This document shows, piece by piece, positions 15,568-24,244 of a stretch of DNA of 50,538 nucleotides (its first letter is position 1; the number at the start of each line of letters is the position of its first letter). Below the pieces are notes generated by a model that was not told the origin of the DNA, did not search any database, and was given only the letters and a program-made list of their open reading frames with translations. The translations under genes were made by a program, and so were the position numbers. The DNA lies in NCBI GenBank assembly GCA_903911905.1, contig CAIWFK010000153.1, forward strand, positions 1 to 50,538, given 5' to 3'. Source of the stretch: an uncultured Myxococcales bacterium (lineage in GTDB: Bacteria; Myxococcota; Myxococcia; Myxococcales; Myxococcaceae).

Positions 15568-17580
15568 TCAGGCCGAGCGCGCACGCCATTCCGCCAGCGC
15601 CCAGAGCGGGAAGAGGTGGCGGTAGTTGTCGTAGTTGATGAGGCAGGTGCGGTTGAAGACGCCCACCAGCGGTTCGCGAGCCCAACTGCCGTCGCGCTCC
15701 TGCCGACCGGCCAGGAAGCGAGCCGCTCGTGCCATCGCGGCCTCGTCGGTGCAGCCCGCATGCACCAGGGCCGAGAGCGCCCACGAGGTCTGCGCGACCT
15801 GCCCGTGCTCGCCCTCGACCCAGCGGCGTTCGCGACAGGTGTCTCCCGCTTCGCTCCAACTGCCGTCAGGGCGCTGCTTGCCCAGCAGGAAGGCGGCCGC
15901 GCGCCGCACCGCCGGGTCGTCGTCGCTCGCCCCCGCCGCCCGCAGCGCCTTCACCGCGAACCAGGTGCCGTAGGTGAAGCAGACCGCCCAACTGCCCTCG
16001 AAGCTGCCGTCGGGCCGCTGCTGGCTGCGAATGAAGTCGAGGCCGCGCGCGATGCGGGCCTCGAGGTCGAACCTTCCCGGGAAGCGGGCCTTCGCCGCGA
16101 GCAGCGCCTGCACGCACGCGCTGGTGCACTCGACGTACGAGTAGTCCACCATGATGTCGCCGAAGACCTGCGAGGGGTTGAGCGACTCGAGCCAGCCGCC
16201 CGCGCGCTTCTTTTCGTAGGTGGCCCACCCGCCGTCGTCGTTCTGCCACGACAGCATCAGGCTGACGGCATCACGCAGCAGCGAGGTGGGAATGGCCGGG
16301 GTGAAGCGCCCTTCGAGCAACAGCGCGCAGCGCAGCCCTTCGGCGGTGCAGTCGGTGATGGGCCAGCCGTGGGCACGGGTGCTGAAGGGCCAACCGCCCT
16401 TGCTGCGGTGACGGTAGTGCCGCTCGGGCTCTGGCACGTCGTCGAGAATCTGGTTGTCGCGCAGGAAGGCGTGCGCCTTCTCGAGCACGGGCGCCAGGAG
16501 CGAGTCGGGCACGGCGTTGGTGGCTCGCGTGGCCTCGAGCGCCTGCACCGTGAAGGCGAGGTCCCACAGTTCGCTGCTGTTGTAGCCCTGCATCTTCAGG
16601 CCGTCGTGGCCGTCCCACAGGTAGGCCTGGTCGAACTTGGGCCAGCCGCGCTCGAAGTCGGCGCGCCCCGCTTCTCCCCGGAAGTGGTGCACGAACATGT
16701 TGAGCACGGCGTTGACCGGGCCGATGTCGAGGTCGCTCGTCACCGCATCTTCGTAGCGAATGTGGTGCAGGCATTCGTCGAGCGCGCGTTGGCGGAAGAG
16801 CACCTTGGGCAGCTTCTCGATGACCCGCTGGGCCTGGTTGGCGGCGGCGAGCGCGGCGGTGGCGGGGCGGTAGTCGTCGGCCTTCGACACGGTGTCGCGC
16901 TCACGCTTCCAGTCGATGGTGGCGTAGCGGCCGGCGTACAGCTCTTCGCGAAGTGCCGCGAGCAGCGGCGTCAGGGGCACGGTGGCGCGGCTGCCGTAGA
17001 GCCACGCCATGGGCAGGTAGACCTGGCGCGCGTGGCACCACAGCTTCGAAGGGTGCAGCGGCGCGTCCCTGGGCAACAGCCACAGCTCGGGTGGCAGGGG
17101 GTGCAGCCCGTCCCATTCGGCCAGGCCCAGCAGACACAGCGTGAACTTGCCCCAACTGGCGGCGCCCAGCGGCGTGCCGTGGTCGTGAATCCACCCGCGC
17201 ATGCGCGTGAGGCCCGCGTCCCCCGGGTCGACGCCGAGCAGCCGCATCGACACGTACGAGAGCGCGGTGGTGAACATGCTGCCGCTGGTCGATTCGGCGT
17301 GCAGGCCGATGCTGCCGTCGGCCCGCTGTACCGAGCGGAAATAGGTGAGCAGTCGCTCGGTGCGCGCGGCGTCGGGCAGGCGCTTCGCGGCCCACGCGAG
17401 GGCGACCCACATCGGCAGCAGGAACATCGGGCCGCCGTAGTCGGCAGGCCAACTGCCACTCGGCGCTTGCAGGCGCGCGAGGTTGTCGACCGCGCGGCGC
17501 AGCGTCTGGGTCACGTCGGGCACCTCGAGCACGGAAGGAGGCAACGTGGTCGACGACGGCGTGCGCGGCTGAACGAACAT
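15568..17580 (-). CDS. Oxidosqualene cyclase (predicted cycloartenol-synthase type)
   Basis: 670 residues, in the squalene/oxidosqualene cyclase family, with several QW repeats (QNDDGGWA, QRPDGSFEGSW, QRPDGSWSE, QERDGSWA). The catalytic acid motif is ITDCTAEG (D410) rather than the DxDD of squalene-hopene cyclases, which marks an oxidosqualene cyclase making sterol precursors. Further conserved blocks are MQGYNSSELWD (Y333), WCHARQVYLPM and VDYSYVECTSA. Isoleucine two residues before D410, with these tyrosine and histidine positions, matches plant cycloartenol synthase rather than lanosterol synthase (valine there). The ATG at 17580 is preferred over a TTG 21 codons upstream. No squalene epoxidase is nearby. 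It is convergent with the triplicated-domain gene. Confidence 0.9.
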   Translation of the reverse strand: MFVQPRTPSSTTLPPSVLEVPDVTQTLRRAVDNLARLQAPSGSWPADYGGPMFLLPMWVALAWAAKRLPDAARTERLLTYFRSVQRADGSIGLHAESTSGSMFTTALSYVSMRLLGVDPGDAGLTRMRGWIHDHGTPLGAASWGKFTLCLLGLAEWDGLHPLPPELWLLPRDAPLHPSKLWCHARQVYLPMAWLYGSRATVPLTPLLAALREELYAGRYATIDWKRERDTVSKADDYRPATAALAAANQAQRVIEKLPKVLFRQRALDECLHHIRYEDAVTSDLDIGPVNAVLNMFVHHFRGEAGRADFERGWPKFDQAYLWDGHDGLKMQGYNSSELWDLAFTVQALEATRATNAVPDSLLAPVLEKAHAFLRDNQILDDVPEPERHYRHRSKGGWPFSTRAHGWPITDCTAEGLRCALLLEGRFTPAIPTSLLRDAVSLMLSWQNDDGGWATYEKKRAGGWLESLNPSQVFGDIMVDYSYVECTSACVQALLAAKARFPGRFDLEARIARGLDFIRSQQRPDGSFEGSWAVCFTYGTWFAVKALRAAGASDDDPAVRRAAAFLLGKQRPDGSWSEAGDTCRERRWVEGEHGQVAQTSWALSALVHAGCTDEAAMARAARFLAGRQERDGSWAREPLVGVFNRTCLINYDNYRHLFPLWALAEWRARSA

Positions 17581-17710
17581 GCGCTTCGAGCTAGGCCCTT
17601 CACGAGCCAAGCTCAAGCCCCCGACGAGCGAGTCGACTGACAACTGTCACGGTGGCTGATGCCGGCGTCCGCGCGAGGGCGGTGGCCGTGTCAGGCTGGC
17701 GCGCGTGTGG

Positions 17711-18487
17711 ATGATTCCCGTCAGGAACCTCGCGCTGGTGCTCGGCGTGGCGGTGGTGAGGCCGCTGTGTCTGGGTGGGGCCTGGTGGGGGGGGGGGGTG
17801 CTGGCCGCGGGCTCGGTGGTCGCGGCCTTGCTCGCGCCAGACGGGGTGTGGGCTGCCCTGCTGGTGGCGCCGTGGGTCGGGTTGGTGACGTGGCGGCTCG
17901 TCGACCGAGCGATCGCGCGTGACGCGCTGGGCGTGGTCAATGTGGGGTTCGGCGTCGTCGCGGCGCTGGCCCTGGTGGCCTCGCGCGCGCAATTCACGGC
18001 CTTCGGCATCGTCGAGCCCATCGTGAAGCTGACCGCGCTCCATTTTTCGTACGCCGGCGTGGGCACGTTCTGGCTGGCGCGGAAGCTCCTCGAGCCGGCT
18101 CCCTCGTCGACGGTGCGTCAGGTGACCGTGGGCCTGGTCGGGGTGGCGCCGGTGGTGGTGGCGCTGGGGTTCCTGACCCGGCTGGCGACGTTGCAGGTGG
18201 GCGGTGCGGTGCTGATGACGCTCGGCGCGTGGGCGGTCGCGGCGCTCGGCTTGCTCGAGGTGAGGGCCCTGCCTGGCTGGCCGCGGGTGCTGCTGGTGGT
18301 CAGTTCGTCGTGCCCCTGGGGGTCGATGGTGCTCGCGGTCGGCTGGGCGATGGCGAACTCTTGGCCGTCGGTGCCGGCGCTGACGGTGGTCGACATGGTG
18401 CCCACCCACGGGGCGCTCAACGCGTTCGGCTTCGTGGGGTGCGGCGTCGTCGCGCGAACGCTCGCCTCGCGGCGTGCGCAAGGGTAG
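17711..18487 (+). CDS. YndJ-like integral membrane protein
   Basis: 258 residues, almost entirely hydrophobic, with about eight predicted membrane helices. Segments LTALHFSYAGVG and THGALNAFGFVG resemble the conserved histidine-containing regions of the YndJ family, a membrane family of unknown role. A GTG two codons upstream (17705) could also start it. The coding sequence contains a run of twelve G (17787-17798) giving Trp-Trp-Gly-Gly-Gly-Val. Nine bases separate it from the following SDR gene, so they may be cotranscribed. Confidence 0.6.
   Translation: MIPVRNLALVLGVAVVRPLCLGGAWWGGGVLAAGSVVAALLAPDGVWAALLVAPWVGLVTWRLVDRAIARDALGVVNVGFGVVAALALVASRAQFTAFGIVEPIVKLTALHFSYAGVGTFWLARKLLEPAPSSTVRQVTVGLVGVAPVVVALGFLTRLATLQVGGAVLMTLGAWAVAALGLLEVRALPGWPRVLLVVSSSCPWGSMVLAVGWAMANSWPSVPALTVVDMVPTHGALNAFGFVGCGVVARTLASRRAQG
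17787..17798. repeat. Homopolymer of twelve G inside the YndJ-like gene
   Basis: A single uninterrupted run of G in the first membrane segment region. A length change not divisible by three would truncate the protein, so it is a candidate slippage (phase-variation) site or a place of sequencing error. Confidence 0.9.
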
Positions 18488-18496
18488 AGCCCCGTC

Positions 18497-19255
18497 ATGG
18501 CCACCCTCCTCACTGGCGTCAGCCGCGGCATCGGTCGCGGCGTCGCGCGCACCCTGGCCTCGAGCGGTGAACCGTTGCTCGTCACCGCCCGCGACCTCGC
18601 GGCCGCCCGTACCCTCGCCGACGAGCTCGGGCCCCACGTGCGGCCCTTCGGGCTCGAGGTCACCGACGACGGGCAGCGGCGGGCCCTGGCTTCGCAGTTG
18701 GTCGACTCGAAGGTCGCGCTCTCGCGGCTCATTCACAACGCGGCCATCTACGAGCGAACCTCGACTCCCGAGACCGCGGCGCGCACGCTGGCCACCAACG
18801 TCTTCGCGCCCATTCGCCTGACCGAGGCGCTCTCGCCGGTGCTCGCGGCCGACGCGCGCATCGTGCTGGTCTCGAGCAGCATGGGGCAGCTGCATTCGTA
18901 TTCGTCGGCCATGCGGGCCCGGTTCGAAGGGGTCACCACGCAGGCCGAGGTCGAAGTGCTGGCGGCCGAATACCTCGCGGCTGGCGGGCCCGACGGCGCC
19001 GAACGCGCGGGCTTCAGCCGTGATGCCTACAGCGTGTCGAAGGCGTTGCTCAATGCGCTGGCCCAGGCGTGGGCACGCCAGTTCCCCAAACGGCTGGTGG
19101 TCGCGGCGAGCCCGGGCTGGGTGAAGACCGACATGGGCGGCCCCGGTGCCCCGCGGTCACTCGCGCAGGGCGTGGCGCGCATCGTCGAGGCAGCGACCAC
19201 GACGAACGTCCGCAGCGGCGCGTTCTACGCCGACTCCGACCCCTTCACGCGCTGA
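18497..19255 (+). CDS. Short-chain dehydrogenase/reductase (carbonyl reductase-like)
   Basis: 252 residues, classical SDR fold. The cofactor motif [10 protein letters not shown] lies at residues 6-15, with an arginine (TARD) after strand 2 favouring NADPH. HNAA follows strand 4, a catalytic serine is in VLVSSSMG, and YSVSK supplies the Tyr and Lys. An insert of about 35 residues between Ser and Tyr, and the [11 protein letters not shown] segment, are typical of carbonyl reductase (CBR1)-like SDRs. Substrate unknown. The last 31 bp overlap the end of the convergent cyclase gene. Confidence 0.88.
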   Translation: MATLLTGVSRGIGRGVARTLASSGEPLLVTARDLAAARTLADELGPHVRPFGLEVTDDGQRRALASQLVDSKVALSRLIHNAAIYERTSTPETAARTLATNVFAPIRLTEALSPVLAADARIVLVSSSMGQLHSYSSAMRARFEGVTTQAEVEVLAAEYLAAGGPDGAERAGFSRDAYSVSKALLNALAQAWARQFPKRLVVAASPGWVKTDMGGPGAPRSLAQGVARIVEAATTTNVRSGAFYADSDPFTR

Positions 19256-20451
19256 CCCTTCTGATGCGCGAAGGTGCGCACGGGTTCGGCCTTGCCCTTG
19301 ACGGGCAGTGGCTCGGTGGCGTTCCAGTTCAACCGCTCGTCGGTCAGCCGGTCCTTCGTGTCGGCCGAGATGAGCAGCTCGGTGCCCACGCTCTTGGTGA
19401 GGCTCTCGATGCGGGCGGCCAGGTTCACCGCGTCGCCGATGACGGTGAATTCGCGGCGCTGGTCCGAGCCCACGTCACCCACCGTGGCCCGCCCGGAGTG
19501 GATGCCGATGCCGATGGCCAGCGCCGGTTCGCCGCGAGCCACGCGTCGGGCGTTGAGCTGCTCGAGCGCGGTCAGCATCTCGATGCCACAGGCCACGGCG
19601 CGAGCGGGGTGGTCGGGCTGGTCGAGAGGCGCTCCGAAGTAGGCCAGAATGCCGTCGCCGATGAACTTGTCGAGCGTGCCACCGTGCTTGAAGACCACGG
19701 CCACCATGTCGGTGAGGTATTCGTTGAGCCAACGCACCACGGTGGCGCTGTCGTGCTGTTCGCTCATGCTGGTGAAGCCGCGCACGTCGGAAAAGAGAAT
19801 CGAGACGTCCTTCGAGACGGGCTTCACGTCGTCCATCGAGGCCAGGCGGGTCGCCACCTGAGGCGAGAAGTACCGGCCCAGGCGCGCCTGCTGCCGGGCT
19901 TCGTTGACCAATTGCTGCGCGAGCGCGAACACCAGGCGCACGCCGAAGGTGCCGCTGACCGCGCAGACCATCATCACCAGCACCGTGGCGGGAATGGTGT
20001 GTCGCAGCTCTTCGCCCACGTGAACCTGCAGCGCGATGGCCGCGGTGGCGCCCAGAATCGACGCGGCCCAGAGCACGCCGCGACTGAAGGTGAGCACCGA
20101 GAGCAGCGCGACGGTGAGGAAGATGCTCAAGGTGAGCGCGGCGGTCAGGCCGGGGCTGGCCTCGCGGGGCATGACGGTCCACTGCGCCCAGAGAATGAAG
20201 GGAATGTCGATGAAGGGCAGCGACCACGCCGTGCGCGCGCGCCACGACGGCATGGCCAGCATCATCACCAGCACCGCCGCCGAGGTCAGGGCGTAGAGAC
20301 CGACCGGCACCATCGCCACCACCCACACCTGGAGCCAGCCGATGATCCACCAGGTGCTGATGGCGCTGACCCGCAGCGCCGAGAGTGGGAGCGCGAGCCG
20401 GGCGCGCTGGGCACTGACCGTGGTCTCGAAGGCTTCGGTGTCGGCGCTCAT
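19225..20451 (-). CDS. Membrane-bound class III adenylate/guanylate cyclase
   Basis: 408 residues. About six N-terminal membrane helices (residues 25-190) are followed by a linker helix [20 protein letters not shown], common before these cyclase domains, and a C-terminal class III catalytic domain. Metal-binding [41 protein letters not shown] and [16 protein letters not shown] are all present, so the enzyme should be active as a homodimer making a cyclic nucleotide, probably cAMP. The ATG at 20451 is preferred; the longer frame upstream lies in the DUF4291 remnant region. Confidence 0.9.
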   Translation of the reverse strand: MSADTEAFETTVSAQRARLALPLSALRVSAISTWWIIGWLQVWVVAMVPVGLYALTSAAVLVMMLAMPSWRARTAWSLPFIDIPFILWAQWTVMPREASPGLTAALTLSIFLTVALLSVLTFSRGVLWAASILGATAAIALQVHVGEELRHTIPATVLVMMVCAVSGTFGVRLVFALAQQLVNEARQQARLGRYFSPQVATRLASMDDVKPVSKDVSILFSDVRGFTSMSEQHDSATVVRWLNEYLTDMVAVVFKHGGTLDKFIGDGILAYFGAPLDQPDHPARAVACGIEMLTALEQLNARRVARGEPALAIGIGIHSGRATVGDVGSDQRREFTVIGDAVNLAARIESLTKSVGTELLISADTKDRLTDERLNWNATEPLPVKGKAEPVRTFAHQKGQRVKGSESA

Positions 20452-20575
20452 GGGCGGCGAGTGTGCCACGGTCCGACGAGGTTCGTGCGGGCGAAGGAAG
20501 TGGGCCGCCGCCGTCACAGCTCGAGGGCGTACGGTCGCTCGACGGGAAGCCGCTCCTCGAGCTCGCCGCCGCCGC

Positions 20576-20762
20576 GCAGCGCTCCAGCATCCACGTGAAC
20601 GACGGCTTCACCCACGTCATGCGCTCGAACGAGAATGGCGAGACGAACCGGCCGGCCTTCAGCGCGGCTCGGCAATCGCGGGGTCGTACGCCTGGGAGAC
20701 GACGATGGTCTGCTCGTCGAAGCGGGCTCGACTCTGTCGCGAATCTGTCGCAACGGGGTCAT
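20576..20762 (-). pseudogene. DUF4291 family gene remnant with two frameshifts and lost C-terminus
   Basis: Read on the minus strand from ATG 20762, one frame gives MTPLRQIR, a second gives [20 protein letters not shown], and a third gives [18 protein letters not shown] followed by [12 protein letters not shown]. Joined, these match the conserved core of DUF4291 proteins (RQIRA...YQAY...PF...RMTWIKPSFLWMMYR). The joins fall near 20725-20745 and 20661-20667; at the second, adding one G restores the frame (ccg-gcg-ctg). After the last segment no family sequence remains, so about two thirds of the usual 190 or so residues are gone. Sequencing error could explain one shift but not the missing end. 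Confidence 0.7.
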
Positions 20763-20792
20763 GACCCGCCGACGAAGGAGTTCGAGCCTTTC

Positions 20793-20810
20793 TGACTTGA
20801 AGTCAAGTCA
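20793..20810. promoter_or_regulatory. Perfect 8+2+8 palindrome, probable operator
   Basis: TGACTTGA-AG-TCAAGTCA spans the dcd stop codon and lies 31 bp upstream of the ATG of the DUF4291 remnant. The arms are exact and notably AT-richer than the surroundings. Spacing and position suit an operator, for example of MerR-, MarR- or TetR-type dimers, controlling the remnant gene when it was intact. As RNA it would have only a short stem and no T-tract, so a terminator is unlikely. Confidence 0.5.
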
Positions 20811-21372
20811 CCGGCAACGTCACGCCGGTCTGCCCCATGTACTTGCCGCCGCGGTCCCGGTAGCTGGTCTCGCAGACCTCGTCGGCGCCGAAGAAGAGCA
20901 TCTGCGCCACGCCCTCGTTCGCGTAGATGCGCGCCGGCAGGGGGGTGGTGTTCGAGAACTCGAGCGTGACGTGGCCTTCCCATTCGGGCTCGAGCGGGGT
21001 CACGTTCACGATGATGCCGCAGCGCGCGTAGGTCGACTTGCCCAGGCACACGACCAGCACGTCACGCGGAATGCGGAAGAACTCGACGGTGCGGGCCAGC
21101 GCGAACGAGTTGGGCGGAATGATGCATTCCGAGCCCTTCACGTCGACGAAGCTGCGCGGGTCGAAGCTCTTGGGGTCGACGATGGTGCTGTTGATGTTGG
21201 TGAAGACCTTGAACTCGTCGGCGCAGCGCACGTCGTAGCCGTAGCTCGAGGTGCCGAACGACACCGCGCGCGTGCCCTTGTCGGTGGTGCGCACCAGGTG
21301 CGGCTCGAAGGGCTCGATCATCTTGTGCTCGAGCGACATGCGACGGATCCACTTGTCGGCCTTGATGCTCAT
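20803..21372 (-). CDS. dcd: dCTP deaminase
   Basis: 189 residues, full family length. It converts dCTP to dUTP for thymidylate synthesis in the cytoplasm. Conserved blocks: a basic start [63 protein letters not shown] with the catalytic glutamate region, and C-terminal [12 protein letters not shown] closing the active site. The ATG at 21372 is close to the divergent mog start, so the roughly 54 bp between them must hold both promoters. The stop codon overlaps the 18-bp palindrome. Confidence 0.95.
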   Translation of the reverse strand: MSIKADKWIRRMSLEHKMIEPFEPHLVRTTDKGTRAVSFGTSSYGYDVRCADEFKVFTNINSTIVDPKSFDPRSFVDVKGSECIIPPNSFALARTVEFFRIPRDVLVVCLGKSTYARCGIIVNVTPLEPEWEGHVTLEFSNTTPLPARIYANEGVAQMLFFGADEVCETSYRDRGGKYMGQTGVTLPVT

Positions 21373-21426
21373 GGGGCGCGACCATGCCGCGTTTCAACGG
21401 CGAAATCACATGCTAACCACCCGGTC

Positions 21427-21957
21427 ATGACCGCTCGCATCGGCATCGTCACCATGTCGGACCGCGCCTCGGCCGGCGTCTACGAAGACCTCTCGGGCGC
21501 GGCCATTCGCGAGACCCTCACCGCCTGGCTCGCCTCGCCGTGGGAACCCGTGTACCGCCTGATTCCCGACGACCGCGCCACCATCGAGAACACCCTGGTC
21601 GAGCTATGCGACGTGCAGCGCTGTGGCCTGGTGGTGACCACCGGCGGCACCGGCCCCGCCCTGCGCGACGTGACCCCCGAGGCCACCGAAGCGGTCTGTC
21701 AGAAGATGATGCCCGGCTTCGGCGAGCTGATGCGCGCGGTCTCGCTCACCAAGGTGCCCACTGCCATTCTCTCGCGCCAGACCGCCGGCATTCGCGGCCA
21801 GTCGCTCATCGTGAACCTGCCCGGCAAGCCAGCGTCGATTCGCGAATGCCTGACCGCCGTCTTCCCGGCCATTCCCTACTGCGTCGACCTCATCGGAGGC
21901 CCGTTCCTCGAGGGCACCGCGGCCGCGCCCGCCGTGTTCCGCCCGAAGGCGAAGTGA
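21427..21957 (+). CDS. mog: Molybdopterin adenylyltransferase
   Basis: 176 residues, close to E. coli MogA across its length: IGIVTMSDRASAGVYEDLSG at the start, YRLIPDDRATIE, VVTTGGTGPALRDVTPEAT, MPGFGELMR, PTAILSRQTAGIRGQSLIVN, PGKPASIRECL. It adenylylates molybdopterin before molybdenum insertion in molybdenum-cofactor synthesis. The active-site acidic residues in RASxGxYED and TTGGTG(P)xxRD are present. The ATG at 21427 gives the family start. No other moa or moe gene is in the window. Confidence 0.93.
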   Translation: MTARIGIVTMSDRASAGVYEDLSGAAIRETLTAWLASPWEPVYRLIPDDRATIENTLVELCDVQRCGLVVTTGGTGPALRDVTPEATEAVCQKMMPGFGELMRAVSLTKVPTAILSRQTAGIRGQSLIVNLPGKPASIRECLTAVFPAIPYCVDLIGGPFLEGTAAAPAVFRPKAK

Positions 21958-21964
21958 CGGCGCT

Positions 21965-22435
21965 TCAGAACACGTACGCGACGCTCAGGCCCGGCACGAG
22001 GCTGTAGCCCGGCACGTTGAGCCCGTGAAACAGGCTCACGAAGGGCGAGAGCGTCCACTTGCCCAGCAGCACCGAGACGCCCGGGCCCGCACCGAGGAAG
22101 AATTCCGACGAGGCGAACTTCAGCCCCGGCTGGTCGTGAATGGCGGCCACGTTCAGGTCGAGCCCCAGATGCTCGGCGACCTGCCAGTCGAGCGTCGCGG
22201 TGAACACCAGCCCGCCGCGGCCCTGGTCGGGGCTCACCTCGAGCGCCACGCCGGTCAGCAGCGAGAGCCGATGGCCCAGGGGAAAACCGAAGCCCACCCC
22301 AACGTTCGGGTACAGGCCCGCGTGGGTCACCGAGGGCACCAACACCACCTCGAGCACCCCGAACTGCAACGACACGTCGACCGCGCGCGCGGCCGGTGCC
22401 ACCGCCAGACAGAGCACGACGAGCAGGCGCTTCAT
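21965..22435 (-). CDS. Small outer-membrane beta-barrel protein
   Basis: 156 residues: a signal peptide (MKRLLVVLCLAVAPAARA) then alternating amphipathic strands rich in glycine (VGVGFGFPLGHRLSLLTGVAL, FFLGAGPGVSVLLGKW), ending with the aromatic terminus AYVF typical of Bam-dependent barrels. About eight strands are likely. Function unknown. It ends 7 bp after the convergent mog gene. Confidence 0.7.
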   Translation of the reverse strand: MKRLLVVLCLAVAPAARAVDVSLQFGVLEVVLVPSVTHAGLYPNVGVGFGFPLGHRLSLLTGVALEVSPDQGRGGLVFTATLDWQVAEHLGLDLNVAAIHDQPGLKFASSEFFLGAGPGVSVLLGKWTLSPFVSLFHGLNVPGYSLVPGLSVAYVF

Positions 22436-22457
22436 GGTCGAGACGCAGCCTACTTGC

Positions 22458-23615
22458 TCACGGCCTGGTGCGTGACAGCGTGGAGGCGATGACCGCCGAC
22501 TCGTTGATGGTGCGCCGGCTCAAGGCCGAGAGCGGCCCCAGGTACCCGAACGAGCGCAGTGCTCTGGGGTCGTCACCCACCGCATCGACGCGGCGCAGGT
22601 CGAAGCGCGGGTCGGCGCTGAAGGCATCGGGCCAGCTCGAGGTGTCGACCATGCGCCGGTGCTCGGCGTTGTGGCGCGCGCGGCTGGCCACGTGACAACT
22701 GGCGCAGTCGATGGTCTTCGGCGAGCTGCGGTCGGGGTGTTCGATTTGCAGGGCCGAGGTCAGGGCCTTGTCGAGCGTGCGGGTGTCGGTCAACCGCAGG
22801 TCGCTTTCCGACAACAGCACGTCGAGGTCGTCGCCCGAGACCGACGGCAGCAACTGCCCCGAGCGGAAGGCGGTGTTGCCGAACTCCTGGAAGCCCTGCA
22901 CGGTCGCGCCGTCGATGCGGGGAATGGCCGCCGCCACCAGCGCTCCGTCGACCACGTCGAACGCCCCGAACCGCCAGTTGGCGCCCTGCTGCGCCACCGA
23001 CATGTACGCGACCCGCACCAGGTTCTGCGCCCCGCAGTGGTCGAGCACCAGCGAGCGCACCGCCGAGAAGTACGGCCCGTCGACGCCTTCGCGCTGCATC
23101 ACCGGGTGCACGTCGAGCGGCTGGTGGTCGGTCGCCGCGCCCACCGAGTCCTTCAGCCGCCACAGCGCGCGGTGCACGTCGTCGAAGTCGGCATCGCTCA
23201 GGTCGTAGAAGAGGTGAATGGTCGCGTCTTCGGTGGTGGTGCGAAAGCCCGCGTCCTCGCCTCCTGCAAGGACTGGCTGCGCGACCAGCCGCACATGCTT
23301 CACGCACGTCGGCGGCGCCGGCGGCGTGCTGCCCGGAAAACAGGGGTCGACCCGAACGCTGATGACCCGAATGATCGAAGAGAGCGTGGTGACGTCGGCA
23401 CCGTCCACCACCAGCGGCAGCGCGTCGTAGAGCGGCTTGGGCAGCAACACGCCGTGGCTGGCGCCGTCGGCCAGCGAGAGCAGCCGCGCTTCGTGCCCCG
23501 CGGGTGGCAGCGGCAACAAGAACGAGACGTCGTTCAGGTCGAGGCCTCCATCGCCCGGGCTCACCGGGGTTCCACAGGCGACGAGGGTCAGGCAGAGCAG
23601 GGCGAGCAGACGCAT
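22458..23615 (-). CDS. Lipoprotein with a single c-type haem motif
   Basis: 385 residues. A lipoprotein signal peptide (MRLLALLCLTLVAC) is followed by a PGDGG linker and a large domain without a recognised family. One haem-attachment motif, DCASCH, lies about 80 residues from the end in a segment listing several histidines (CHVASRARHNAEHRR), one of which could be the second axial ligand. Probably a periplasmic-facing electron-transfer or oxidase-type protein. ATG 23615 fits the signal peptide better than an upstream start 7 codons earlier. It lies 22 bp upstream of the beta-barrel gene on the same strand. Confidence 0.7.
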   Translation of the reverse strand: MRLLALLCLTLVACGTPVSPGDGGLDLNDVSFLLPLPPAGHEARLLSLADGASHGVLLPKPLYDALPLVVDGADVTTLSSIIRVISVRVDPCFPGSTPPAPPTCVKHVRLVAQPVLAGGEDAGFRTTTEDATIHLFYDLSDADFDDVHRALWRLKDSVGAATDHQPLDVHPVMQREGVDGPYFSAVRSLVLDHCGAQNLVRVAYMSVAQQGANWRFGAFDVVDGALVAAAIPRIDGATVQGFQEFGNTAFRSGQLLPSVSGDDLDVLLSESDLRLTDTRTLDKALTSALQIEHPDRSSPKTIDCASCHVASRARHNAEHRRMVDTSSWPDAFSADPRFDLRRVDAVGDDPRALRSFGYLGPLSALSRRTINESAVIASTLSRTRP

Positions 23616-23748
23616 GGCGGTGGGCAGCGAGAGCAAGGGCCGTTCCTGGGACCGGTACGACGAATTCCAGACGGTTGGGTCAGCCGGCTGAACGGAAAAA
23701 CCCGCGCGGCCTCAGAATTTCAGCGGTGCCGGCTGCGTCTGGTTCCGC

Positions 23749-23952
23749 ATGCGAGGAATCATCTTCGGGGTGACGTTGCTGCTGGTGGTGGTCAGCCAGG
23801 CCAGCCCGGTCGACAGGCCAGCGAGCGACGCGAAGGCCGGTTGCCTCAAGACCTGTGCGGGGGCGCCTCGTGAGGCCGATGGGCAGCGGCTGCTTTCGTG
23901 CCTGCGCCAGTGCGACGCCACGCGGTCGATTCCCGATGGAGGCTCGCGCTGA
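23749..23952 (+). CDS. Small secreted cysteine-rich protein, copy 1
   Basis: 67 residues: signal peptide (about 1-19, ending SQA), then a short mature part with four cysteines in the pattern CLKTCAG...LLSCLRQC. It is a paralogue of the next gene, which has CMKTCAG...LMQCVGTC. The mature size is about 48 residues. Function unknown. The two are separated by 15 bp and probably share a transcript. Confidence 0.6.
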   Translation: MRGIIFGVTLLLVVVSQASPVDRPASDAKAGCLKTCAGAPREADGQRLLSCLRQCDATRSIPDGGSR

Positions 23953-23967
23953 TCTACACTGGTGAGC

Positions 23968-24198
23968 ATGCGCTCGTTCGCCGTGCTGCTCTCGCTGGTC
24001 GCCTGCGTGGCCCTCGCCGACAACCCGTGCGAGACGAAGTGCAACCAGCAGGCGTCGGACTGCATGAAGACCTGCGCCGGCGACCCCAAAGACGCCTCGA
24101 AGCCCGGTGAGAGCAAGCGGTTGATGCAGTGCGTGGGTACCTGCCAGCAGACCACGAAGCAGTGCAAGGCCGCCTGTACGCCGCCTCCGAAGCCGTGA
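23968..24198 (+). CDS. Small secreted cysteine-rich protein, copy 2
   Basis: 76 residues: signal peptide MRSFAVLLSLVACVALA, then eight cysteines in four CxxxC pairs (CETKC, CMKTC, CVGTC, CKAAC), with helical spacing like a CxxxC twin motif, ending in a PPPKP tail. Such arrangements form disulfide-stapled helical hairpins. Similar in its centre to the preceding small gene. The ATG at 23968 is preferred to a GTG two codons before. Function unknown. Confidence 0.65.
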   Translation: MRSFAVLLSLVACVALADNPCETKCNQQASDCMKTCAGDPKDASKPGESKRLMQCVGTCQQTTKQCKAACTPPPKP

Positions 24199-24244
24199 AG
24201 GGGCATTCAGGTTTCGCTCGTCGCCGGCGTCGCTGAAGTCACCC

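Noticed and set aside
15616-17640. A 674-codon open frame on the plus strand opposite the oxidosqualene cyclase
   Set aside because: Shadow of a high-GC gene: the minus frame has clear cyclase motifs and the plus frame has low-complexity RGH/EV-rich sequence without any family pattern.
17638-17649. TGACA-AC-TGTCA inverted repeat between the cyclase and YndJ-like genes
   Set aside because: Only 5-bp arms; expected by chance in a window this size, and no other support.
20793-20810. The palindrome as a transcription terminator of dcd
   Set aside because: It lacks a T-tract on either strand and would fold with a short stem; an operator is the better explanation.
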